The notes beneath the pieces are model-generated. The model was not told where the DNA came from. It did not search any database and was given only the letters and a program-made list of their open reading frames with translations. From Rhizophagus sp. LPA8_4_AMF (Eukaryota > Glomeromycota > Glomeromycetes > Glomerales > Glomeraceae): DNA of 41,766 nucleotides. The position numbers and the translations under genes were made by a program. Positions 22,854-32,819 of the stretch are shown here, piece after piece (the stretch's first letter is position 1; each line of letters starts with the position of its first letter). The stretch covers positions 1-41,766 of the forward strand of contig JADRCO010000236.1 in the NCBI GenBank assembly GCA_021464525.1, given 5' to 3'.

Positions 22854-23272
22854 TAGTGATGGCAATGGTCGGTCATGGTCAGTCATTATCAGTTATACCT
22901 GATCAAGAACTTTTAACTGACTGACCATTCTGACTGACTACTATGGCTGACCATTTGACCAACCATCTGACTAACTATTTGACTGACTGTTTAAGTTATC
23001 GATCAGTCAAGAACCTAAATGTTTTTATCAAAAATTATTAAAAAAAAAAAGTTGTGAAACTTTTTTATTAAACACTTAAATAACAATATTTTGCTACATT
23101 TGATCAAAAATAATTAAAAAAAAAGGTGTAAAACTTTTTTTGTTAATTCACTTAATAAAAAGTTGTGAAAACTTTAAAAGGATTAGTCAAACAGTCAGTT
23201 AAATGAAGCCTTGATCAGTCACAGTTATAACTGATCATAACCGGTTAATGACCATGACCATTGCCATCCCTA
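22854..23272. mobile_element. hAT-like MITE, ggtcggtcat family
   Basis: The ends are TAGTGATGGCAATGGTC and, read inward from the right, TAGGGATGGCAATGGTC. The flanks aatacaat (22846-22853) and aatacaac (23273-23280) match at 7 of 8. The interior carries many ggtca/tgacc repeats in both orientations near the ends and a plain AT-rich middle, with no coding capacity. It belongs to the same family as the element starting at 41657. Confidence 0.9.
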
Positions 23273-23544
23273 AATACAACTAGGTAATAGAGTATTTTAT
23301 ACTTAATTTCAATAAAAATATTTGGATTTTTAAACAAATCATATTTTTAGTTTTTTGCTTCAATTAATTTATAATTTATTTATAATTGAATAAAAACTGT
23401 TAATGGGAAAATCTATAATCCTGTTACATCATATTAGGTCTGGTTCATGTGATTTTACAGACTTTTAAATTAAAATAAATAAAAATGAAAATATATGAGG
23501 TTATGATGAACTAAAATCAAAGATTAATATAAATAAAAAGATAA

Positions 23545-23868
23545 AAAAAATAACCAAAATCAAAATAAAACCAAAATTAAAACATAAAGTAAAATGAGAT
23601 TATTACAAAGTTGTATATAAAGAAAATGTAATTGAAAAACCCAACCGAAAGAAAGAAGCCAAAAGTAGAAACCCAAAAAAGAAATCCAGAGAAAAAACAA
23701 AAAAAATCCCAAAGAAGAAACCAAAAGAAATACAAAGAAAACCCAAAAAGAAATAAACATAACCCAAAAGAAATCCAAGAAGAGATACAAGAAAGAAATC
23801 CAAAGGAAACCAATGAAACTCAAGAAGAAATCCTGACCAAAAATAGAAGTAATCCAAATGAATAATAA
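23545..23868. repeat. T-poor low-complexity tract of aacccaaaagaaat-like units
   Basis: The plus strand from about 23626 to 23868 is nearly free of T and is built of degenerate aaaccaaaagaaatcca units. It stays open on the plus strand as Lys/Glu/Asn/Pro-rich sequence (23632-23865) and on the minus strand as Phe-rich sequence. Both are expected from the composition, so no protein is called. The strand asymmetry is striking and could favour unusual DNA structures. Confidence 0.7.
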
Positions 23869-24075
23869 AACAATGGCTAGTTACCATAAAGTGTAAAGAA
23901 ATAAAGAAAATAGGTTTCTGAAATCTGAAAACCTTACCATTTTCTAGGATACTGAAGTTGAAAAATCTACAAAAAAGAAGAAAATGGGTAATTAAAAACA
24001 ATAATAACGAATGAAAAAAAACAAATATAACAAAAAAGGTTTACTTTTAAGAGTCTAAGAAGAAAAAGGAGGAAT

Positions 24076-24165
24076 ATTAAATGCTAAAAGATGTTAAAAA
24101 ACATTAAGTTAAAGGATGTTAAAGAACATTAAAAAAAATTAGACATTAAAGGATGCTAAAAAAAC
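24076..24165 (+). repeat. Short tandem repeat of a ttaaaggatgttaaagaacat-like unit
   Basis: About four degenerate copies of a unit of roughly 20-25 bp (ttaaaggatgttaa and acattaa parts) follow each other. No coding is seen. Confidence 0.65.
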
Positions 24166-24169
24166 GATT

Positions 24170-25499
24170 ATCTGTTTTGATAAACAAATATTTTTGATTA
24201 AAAATTTTTCAGATGATATGAAATTTATAAATTATAAAAATTAATAGGTGATATCACCCAGTAGATATTACTTGGTGAAAATTAGTGATAATCTTGAATA
24301 AATGCTGTATATACAAAATTATTAATAACTAATATTTCAATTAAATAATAGTCTGCAACCTTTATTTGCTTTGTTTATCATGTCTGTACTGAAAATTTTA
24401 CAAAAATAAAAGAATGGCAGTTTAAACTACTAAACTAACAAGCATAAAGTAAATACAATTATGTGAATTTTTTGAGCTTAATTTTAATCTAAAACAACTT
24501 TTTTAATTTTTTTTTTTGATAAATTTGGAAGATTACTTGATTTTAAAATATCATTTTACATAGACACATACATAATAATTATATAATAGGGACAAACCAT
24601 TTTATTAAAACTTACATCTTAATAAATAAAATACAAATTTATCAATATATTTATATATTTTAAAGCTCACTATCTGTATCTAAATTTCCCTAGTAATTCC
24701 TAAAAATAGAATGGTTGATTATACAGAAAATCATCTAAAAAAAAAAATTAATATTTTTAATTACATAAAATGAGCAAATATTTAACATTAGGTCATACAA
24801 AAAATTAAAAATCAGGTTGCCGGGTCATTTTCATCATAAGAACTGAAAAATTAAGTTTGCATAGTCTAATTTATAGTATATTATATTTTAATCTAAACAT
24901 ATCTAATTATATAACACAAAACATTCATAATTCTTATATAACAGGAAGGATCTGTATTTCTAAATAATATTTATCACAAAACAAATTATTTAATTCAGTT
25001 TAAAAACATTTTCATGAATTAGTAGTTAAAAAATTTACTTAGCTGACGTTTTTTTGTTAAAATATTTGTCTTAATGTCATATGATCGCAGTAACAACTTA
25101 AGCAATATAAGAATTTTATTGATCATTATCGTGCTCCCTAGATGGTTTTGATAATTTAGTTATTTTTATAAAAATCGGAAATAGTTTATTTTGAGCCTAT
25201 TATATAGTATAAAATCAACATCATATTGTCACACAATAATTTATAATTATAATGATTATATAATTGCTACTTTAGATTGTAAGTCAAAGTATGTGTGACC
25301 TATAAGGTTGGATGACTTGGATCCCAATCACTGATCATTGATAATTTTAAAAAAGATTTCCCTTAAACATTTTTTAATTTTTTTTATGGTTTAAAACTGC
25401 TTTTAAAGTAGTTTTTTGATTCATATACTAAAACAATAAATAATAGATGTGAAAGCATATATAGTATATATTTCCAAACAGAACTTCTATTAAAGGAGT
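24170..25499. other. AT-rich intergenic DNA, no gene seen
   Basis: Contains one perfect 12-bp palindrome, ggtgatatcacc, at 24247-24258. No coding-like frame or RNA gene is seen. Confidence 0.5.
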
Positions 25500-25745
25500 A
25501 ACAAGAAGCCTTTTATAAATTAAACCATTGTTATTACAGCTACAAGATAATTATAAACAATCAAATTGTAGCTAGATTATCAAACCAAAAATAACAATTA
25601 ACTGATAATCTAAAAAATTTTTCAGTTAATAGAATTAAATATATTGTAATTGTTCATTTATTATTAAAGTAGATTAACTTCAGAGATCATACAATAACCT
25701 TCAAATATGAAAGTAAATAAACAAAATAGCAATTATAACATTACA
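25500..25745 (+). repeat. Partial third copy of the duplicated block
   Basis: It resembles 20540-20760 and 27395-27590, with shared order gttattacagctacaag, caaattgtagct, aacaattaact..., tctaaaaaatttttcagtt and aaccttcaaa. It lies directly before copy 2, which suggests that at least two units once stood head to tail. Confidence 0.5.
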
Positions 25746-25749
25746 GTAT

Positions 25750-27985
25750 TTGTGCAATAATATACTGTAAGTGATGAAGAAATAGATGCCCAAAATATTG
25801 TATTTGAAACAATTAAATGGGCATGAATGGTACAACTATTTATTAATAACAAATGAAACACTCTTTAAAGTCACATATTTTCTTATAATCTATTCTTTCT
25901 AAAAATATGCTCCTAAATTATGCAAGGAGTTTCACTTTATTAGGATTAGTAAACTTGAATGATATTTCAGGATATGAGTGTTTCTATATGTCATTTTTTT
26001 TCAAAAATTTGAAAGATAAATATTTACTTAATTTTTTGTATTTTTGCCCAAATAATACACAGTATGTAATGCAAGATATTGCCAACCAAATTTGTTAATA
26101 TTAAATAAATATATTTCTAAAAGACAGAGATCAATTCACTTTAATAATTTTACTGGATAACAAAAATTTAATCTATTGTTGGGTTAAATTGGTCCATTAA
26201 GATGATTATTGTCCATATATGATATTTTATGAGTAAACTGAGGATAGAAAGTATATTATTTTTTCAAGAGGATTATTATACATTTTAAGAAAATTAAAAA
26301 TTATATTATTTTGTGCCAATTAAAATTAAGTATGTTATTAATTACTAGAATTGGGATGCCTACCCCTAAAAATAACATCATTTCCAAAATATATCACCCA
26401 TAAAACTGTTTACAAAAAGATTTTTTCAAAAAATATTTTTTTGAAAATAAACTTTTTATTATATTTCTTTGTACTTTTTCAACCTTTATTTCTTATATAT
26501 ATATATATATATAATTTCTTTAAACATTTCAGCTACATATATTTAATTACTGTGTTCACAGAAGATGGATTACTTTACTATTAATGTTTTCAATGGTGTA
26601 ACATAAAATAATGGAAATAAATTTAAATAAATGAAATTTCTTGCTCTTTGTATGAGGTTGGAAAAGAAAGCAGTCGTTATATTTAATATTAAATCAAGAA
26701 TTTTGAAATTAATATTGCTATAAAGCATGAACTGTGTCAGTTATAACTTCATTAAGCACATTAAGTGATAATACTTATATGGTGAATATTTTATTCCCTA
26801 GTTTATATTTATAAAAATTACATAAATAATGTAAAGGAGGAGAAATTATGAATTTCATAACATACCTGGGTGAGACCACTCCGAATTCTGGGAAAAATTA
26901 GTCTAAAGAATTCAGAAAAGGTTCAATGCAAGATACTTGGGCCAACAAGTTGAGAGAAAGTGGAGAAACTTGGTTAGGAATTTCTATGTTAGTAAAATAA
27001 TAATAAAATCATAAAAAAAAAAAATAAAAAAAATTTAATAGTATTAACATTATAGGATTTTTGTGAGTGGAGAAATGGTGCAAGGTGGCAGGTGGAATCT
27101 GATAGACAATCAATATACACTAAAGATCAAAAAAGACATTTTAATAAGAAAAGAACAAGGGTGAATGAAAATAAATTAGAACATATTTTATTGTATTTTA
27201 ATAAATTAAGAGATAATTCATAAACTGAAAACAATAGTGAAAATTGAATCTGCAGCTGAGCAGTTTGATATATTCACATCTTAGTATAACATTAATTTTA
27301 AACTGCAATAGTAATAAGTATTTACTTGATGATCATATCCGGATTCTCCAAGGTAATCCTATAAGTAGTGATGATATGATGTAATTACAAATAGTTATTA
27401 CAGTTACAAGAGTTTTTGTGACAATTAAATTTTTACTATATTATATAAATGAAAAGTAACAATCAGCACAAATCACTAATGGTCTAGAATATTTTTCAAT
27501 CAACAAAATTAAATATGGTTACTCTATACTTTATTCAACATAACCTTCAAAAATAAAGTAAAAAAAACAAGTCTTACGTCTAATATTGAAATAAGGAGAT
27601 CAAAAATTCCAAATCTGCTAATAATATATACCATAAGATATATCAACTATAGCTTTGTTTAAACAATATATTTTATTATTCCATGCAGACTATATTTGGA
27701 AATTAGATAATAATGTACAACCTTGGTGCATGCATCTTCATATCTTCATGACATTCATAGAAAAGCTTACCAAAAAGTCAGTAAAATCTCTAATATATTA
27801 TTGTTTTGTAAGGGATTTTCTGATCTGACACAGTATAAAACTATAAGTGAATTATTTTGGGCAGCCAGAAACTTTTAAGGTAGCCCACATTAATCGAGCT
27901 ATCCAATTTGTAATCCAATTAATTTCAGCAATGGTAATGGCTCTGTCCATGATTTTTGTTTATAAAAGTTCTTTCTAACAATTAC
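25750..27985 (+). repeat. Duplicated block, copy 2
   Basis: It aligns collinearly with 19195-21045. It keeps more of the coding relics: NMLLNYARSFTLLGLVNLND within an open stretch at 25907-26098 and the spliced relic at 26848-27223, of which copy 1 retains only the 3' part. Copy 2 therefore preserves about 280 bp (26820-27100) that copy 1 lost. Confidence 0.75.
26848..27223 (+). pseudogene. Relic with a Myb/SANT-like (trihelix-type) motif
   Basis: An opening piece MNFITYLGETTPNS is out of frame with the next part. Then EFWEKLV, a TAA at 26904, and RIQKRFNARYLGQQVERKW, RNLVRNFY up to 26987; a GT-AG intron of 68 nt (26988-27055); then DFCEWRNGARWQVESDRQ, SIYTKDQKRHFNKKRTRVNE and NKLEHILLYFNKLRDNS to a stop at 27221-27223. 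The spaced tryptophans and QQVERKWRNLVRNF resemble helix 3 of Myb/SANT-like domains found in transposon-linked fungal proteins. The domain name is an inference; the coding character is clear from 100 nearly uninterrupted codons shared in part with copy 1. Confidence 0.45.
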
Positions 27986-28988
27986 ACTTATAAATAATTA
28001 AAATTATTAAAAAAAATTAATGTTTATGCATATAATTATATAATTAAAATAATAACATTCTTGAGGTTTAGTCTTATTAAAGTAACAATATAGAAGTAAT
28101 TAAATTCTGGTATATATACTGGTTCAGTATAGTCAAAACCTCATTTAATATGAAAATCATTTACATGAATAATTTATAATAAATTAAATCAAAAGTTTAA
28201 AACATTTTAGATTTCAAACTTGAAAATTGACAAGAGACTACATTTCTGCTATACATTATACTTTTCTGACCTTATAGGTTAATTTTGCTATTAGAATTAG
28301 AAAATTTGTAGCATAACTATTTTTAATTTCTTCCTAATTCATGTTATTTTTTATAATACTTTATTATGTAACTAATTCCATTTTATTATATATATTTAGT
28401 AATATAATTAGTAAAATTTTTTTTAATAGTATAAGAAGGATTTTAAAGAAAGGAATAATACAGTAGAATACACCAATATTGATACTAAAATATTTAATTA
28501 AAAAATAATGCAATAAACAAATAGTTATTTAAAGTATTAAAGGATTACAACACACTGAACTTTCATTATTATATCTATTACAATTTTATGGAAATTTGCC
28601 TAGTGTATTTAAATAAAAAAAATGAATTATACATTTAAATTGCTTTGTGCTTAATATAAAAGTTATCATAATATAATTGGAAATAAACATAATAAATATC
28701 CATAAATAATGATACTAGATTTATAATTCATTTTTTTTTAAAAAATTAAATCAATAGGTTAACCATTTAATTTGGCAATTGCATAATATTCAGATTTTTT
28801 TTTGTTAATCTCTAAATTTTATAATTATTTATTCTACATTTTTTAAATATAAATTCACATTTTATAATGAAAGTTACTTATAAATTATTTTATATAATGA
28901 CTAATTAAATTAAAGATTTTATTTAAAATACAAAATTGTTAATTTAATGTTACAAACAAATATAATTATACTAAAATTATTTTGATCT
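27986..28988. other. Downstream region of the intact Hsp70-like gene, no gene seen
   Basis: Very AT-rich 3' flank. No coding-like frame, inverted-repeat element or RNA gene is seen. Confidence 0.5.
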
Positions 28989-31618
28989 TTAATAATCACT
29001 ACATAAAAGCTTAATTATATATTTTTTACCAGTAACCTCATATATTGCAAATACTGAAATCACCATTTGATCAAAAGAAAGTCCAAGGGTAACCACTCTA
29101 TCACAACCTAAGTGAACATCTGGAAGGTCAATATATAGTTCCCCTAATAATTCCATTCCAGGTTCATCACAATATTCTGCATTATATTCAGAAGTTCTAT
29201 ACAATTTAAAATTCATTGCTATTTGATCTGGGAGAGAGGGCCTATGATTACTTGAACTAAATACTTGATCTACTTTTACTACTGCACCTTTCCTTACCAA
29301 AGGACTAAATTTTAAAACTTTTCCATCAGAGGTTTTTCTTGATGGAGGGTCAACACCTTCTTTCCAATCCAAGCATAATCCAATTCCATAAGTAAACTTA
29401 AGAATCCTTGAAGGAATATCACTATCTTTATTTACTAAATTATTTGTTCCATTTGAATTTATAAATGCTAACCCATAAATCACAGCTCCATGCGAAATTG
29501 CTGTTGTAGGTTGTGAAGGAACTGAAATATTATTAACTTGATAATTAAATTCTTGTATAACTCTTTTTTGTAAATATTTTGATTCACTAAAGCCTCCAAC
29601 TAAAAACATTGCGGAACAAGTTTCATGAGTACTATTTAATTGAGCTTTTATCAAATGAATAATTTTCTGAATAACAGGATCAAACATCGATTTCACTGTT
29701 TCAAAATCAATTTCAATTATCCAATCATCTTCTTCTAAGGTATTTCTGATTTTACCATTAGTAATATATTGTTTTAATACTGGAGCTGTATTATCAATAT
29801 CCAATTCATATAGAAAAACTGGGTCATCTCCTGTAAAAGGAATTTTGCAACGATTACAAAATTCTTGTGTCAAATACTGCATTTGTCCATAATTATTATC
29901 TCTAAGCAAATCCATAGGTTTATCTCCAAGTCTTTTTCGTAAATATTTAATAAACTCAGTATCGATGGAAGAACTTCCACAAAAATCTTTAGCACTTTTA
30001 GTTATTTCTCCCAAGTGATTATTTGTATATTTACGGGTCGTTAAGTTAACTATATCATCATCACAGTCAACTATTATAACATTAGCTGATATATAAATTA
30101 TAAATAAATTAAGTAATTAGGTTTACCATCCAATAAAAAAAAAAGGAAAAAATTATTGTTTAACATACTAATTGATTTTGCAAAATCGTGTTGTTCAAGG
30201 ATGAATTTCATACAATACATTGCAGCAGCCTCGGCTTTATATAGAATAACAAATTTAGAAATGTAAAAAAATAATCATCATTTTATATTAATTGTGAAAT
30301 TCTTACGTTCTGTAGTAAATTGCAAATTTGCCGAATATTCTTCTTTGATCAAATTTGCATTATATGCACATGTTCTCATAATTTCTTTCGAATTTTCAGA
30401 AAATTCCGCAGGAACGGTAATAACTAAAAGAGTATTCTCAAAATAAGACAGATCGTGCCAATGCATTGCAACAGTTTCTTTAATAACCTTGAAAAAATCC
30501 TCATGTACGTAAATAAAAAAAGAATTCTTCAATTAATAATAAAAATGATATTATAAGAACATATTGTACCTTGCCAATTTCTTTGAGATAATCAGTAATA
30601 GCCTTTTTATAATCAACCGGAAGTTTTGGTTTAAAGCTTTCATCTAGGCTGCTCAAATATAATGTGAATAATTCAACAAGTTTATTTCTTTCATTATTTT
30701 GATTTTTGATTTGGCGATTCGGTTTTTTGGCCAAAGCTGGAGCACCCCAAAGTAACACATTATTATATTCATCATCATATTGAAGAATTGTATTTGTTTT
30801 ATACATGCCAATTTTCCCGGGCCAATTTGTATATGAACATATATTTTGATTTTCGAAAACATGACAATAAGCGAATCCAGAGTACTTCACACCAAAGTCT
30901 AACCCAACCACAACTTTGATATCAGAATAAAGCTCAGATTTTTCTGTATCATTTTCTAAACCTACAAAGCAAATAAAATGATTATGACATTATTTTATTT
31001 GATAATATTAAAATTTTCAAAGTCCAATTACAATCTCTACATACCTTTATTAAAAAAATTTGACGAAAAATCTTCATTATTTTCTTTAAGAGCTTTAATA
31101 ATATTCTCATCAATTTCATCAAATTTCAATACTTCTAAATTCTTTTCTAAAGTTTCTTTCATCATTTCAAGTTGTTGTAACTGTTGAAATTCTTCATTTC
31201 TTTGTTTTTCCAAATTTGAAGTAAGTTGTTGAAGTTTTTCAAATTGTTTATCTTTTTCTTGAAGTTGACTTTTTAACTCAGAATTAATTCGTAATACTTC
31301 TTTATTTTCTTCAATTAAATTTGAATTTGTACGTAAAATTTCTTGATTTTCTTCATTTAATTCTGAATTAGTACGTAAAATTTCTTGATTTTTTTCATTT
31401 AGTTCAGAATTAGTACATAAAATTTCTTGATTTTTTTCATTAAGTTCAGAATTAGTACGTAGAATTTCTTGAATTTTTTCTTCAAGATTTTTATATTGTT
31501 GTTTAATCTTTTGATTTTCTTCTAATAAATTAACAAATTTATTATTTAATTTATTAAAACCAACTCCAAGTTTTTCAACAACTTCATGAGGCTTATCTTT
31601 TGAGCGTTCATTATCCAT
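28989..31618 (-). CDS. Coiled-coil protein with divergent Hsp70-like ATPase domain, intact
   Basis: Five exons (31045-31618, 30570-30961, 30307-30487, 30169-30234, 28989-30085) give one 769-residue frame; all introns are GT-AG and 72-83 nt. The start ATG at 31618 opens MDNERSKDKPHEVVEKLGVG. Residues about 10-185 form a coiled coil with four to five 14-residue repeats (QEILRTNSELNEKN). The Hsp70-type domain follows: VVGLDFGVKYSGFAYCHV (phosphate-1, usual DFGTT changed), VITVPAEFSEN, TEPEAAAMYCMK, IIVDCDDDIVNLTTRK (phosphate-2 GGGT changed to DDDI), FLVGGFSESKYL (adenosine motif intact), SRILKFTYGI, EYCDEPGMELLGELYIDLPD. There is no clear C-terminal EEVD or substrate-lid region. The altered phosphate loops suggest weak or no ATP hydrolysis, with the coiled coil mediating assembly (inference). 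It is the only undamaged Hsp70-like gene in the window. Confidence 0.88.
31272..31480 (-). repeat. 42-bp tandem repeats in the coiled-coil exon
   Basis: About five units encode QEILRTNSELNEKN variants (R/C, K/E and S/N changes). The units are more alike here than in the paralogue at 17485-17680, consistent with ongoing unit turnover. Confidence 0.85.
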
Positions 31619-31689
31619 GGAAAATTTCTTTTTTTTTTTTTATTAAATTTTTTTCGTTATTTTAAGGGATATTGCATTGTCGCACGTCG

Positions 31690-31730
31690 CACATGATGTT
31701 GTACGCGTTGCACACGCTGCACATCATGTG
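31690..31730. promoter_or_regulatory. Inverted repeat in the promoter of the intact Hsp70-like gene
   Basis: cacatgatgt (31690-31699) and acatcatgtg (31721-31730) are perfect inverted copies 21 bp apart, about 72-112 bp upstream of the ATG. Between and before them lie gc-rich gcac/gtcgcac repeats that stand out from the AT-rich surroundings. It may bind a dimeric regulator. No canonical heat-shock element is seen. Confidence 0.45.
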
Positions 31731-32124
31731 AAATTTTCTGCGCCATTGCGACGATCAACGATCATATAATACGGCTATACAAATGATAGAAATAGTTTAC
31801 TGGGGATATATAGTAATCTAGTGATGATTTTACTATTATTATTATCTTACATAATTAGATAATAAAAACCGAGTCTTCCAAGGAAAAACGAAAATGATAT
31901 ACATGATATACAGTATTAACATTGATAAAATATAGTTAATATAAATGGTTATGCGTGAAATTAATTTAAGGACTAATAAATTTTGCCAATATATATATAT
32001 ATATACATGTATATATATACATTTTGAAAAAATAATAATTATATAATAAAATAATAAGATAATTATTTAAAGGTAATTTTATTAGCTTTATATATAAAAG
32101 GTTAAGTTTAGTTTATTTATTGAT
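31731..32124. other. Divergent intergenic region with (TA)n microsatellite
   Basis: A TA-rich palindromic run around tatatatacatgtatatata lies at about 31988-32020. It separates the minus-strand Hsp70-like gene from the promoter-like plus-strand segment at 32125. Confidence 0.5.
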
Positions 32125-32205
32125 GTGACGTCACCATATCTGGAATTCTATAGTTCTTCGCTTCGGTGAACAAACCACTTGATCATGTGAACGTGAGTAT
32201 AAAAG
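32125..32205 (+). promoter_or_regulatory. Promoter-like segment: CRE palindrome and TATA box
   Basis: gtgacgtcac (32125-32134) is a perfect CRE-type palindrome, the site class bound by bZIP ATF/CREB factors. tataaaag at 32198-32205 is a textbook TATA box. The stretch is less AT-rich than its neighbours, as is the DNA for about 250 bp after it, which would be the transcribed leader. The evidence is motif-based only. Confidence 0.45.
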
Positions 32206-32396
32206 CTGCACAATTTAAGTTTTCCTGTATTTTGGGCTTGTCCTTTTGATGTATACGATCAGATTGAAGAAAATAATAAACTAAAGATTGTTGGGCAAAA
32301 GAAGTTAAGAAACATACACATGTATATAACAATGCTTCAAGGTCGCTATTTCTAGGGTGTATTACTGTACACCATTATCTTGCTGCAATATCCATA

Positions 32397-32489
32397 ATGC
32401 CGTCCAACCCGTTTCAGCGCCTTTATCATAAGAATGTAATTATTATTGACGCAAGTCAGTTAACGAAATTTTATTATGTATTTCATTAA
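32397..32489 (+). CDS. Possible first exon or small ORF, 30 residues, unknown
   Basis: The ATG at 32397 is about 190 nt after the TATA box and opens MPSNPFQRLYHKNVIIIDAS, followed by QLTKFYYVFH and a stop. The first 20 residues use GC-bearing codons unlike the flanks; the last ten look like intron. A true exon might therefore end near 32455. No downstream partner exon was found up to 34800, so this could be a truncated gene. Confidence 0.25.
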   Translation: MPSNPFQRLYHKNVIIIDASQLTKFYYVFH

Positions 32490-32761
32490 TTTTCTTATAT
32501 GTTCAAATTATATAATTATTTTAATTGGTTAGATTTCTAGATGAATTGATTACAATACATTTACATATTTGTTATCATATTGAAATACTTAATTGAACTA
32601 GTTTTGGCCATTTATACTGAATTAATAGAAGCAATGAAATACTAGAATAATCACTAATTTATATTATATTGTCACATTGATACATTATTATATTATTTGT
32701 AAAATGATTCTATAAGAAAGCAAATAAATCTTTGAAATGGGAATAAATCGAAGTATTTGAC

Positions 32762-32819
32762 TAAATGAGCGCCTGAATAAACAGCGCAGCCATTTTTAGT
32801 ATGTAATGACGCTCATTTA
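32762..32819. repeat. Small inverted repeat, 10-bp arms
   Basis: taaatgagcg (32762-32771) and cgctcattta (32810-32819) are perfect inverted copies around 38 bp. It could be a transcription terminator-like hairpin, a tiny MITE remnant or a binding site. Confidence 0.45.

Noticed and set aside
23632-23865. 77-residue Lys-rich open frame
   Set aside because: Open because of T-poor low complexity; the opposite strand is equally open as Phe-rich sequence.
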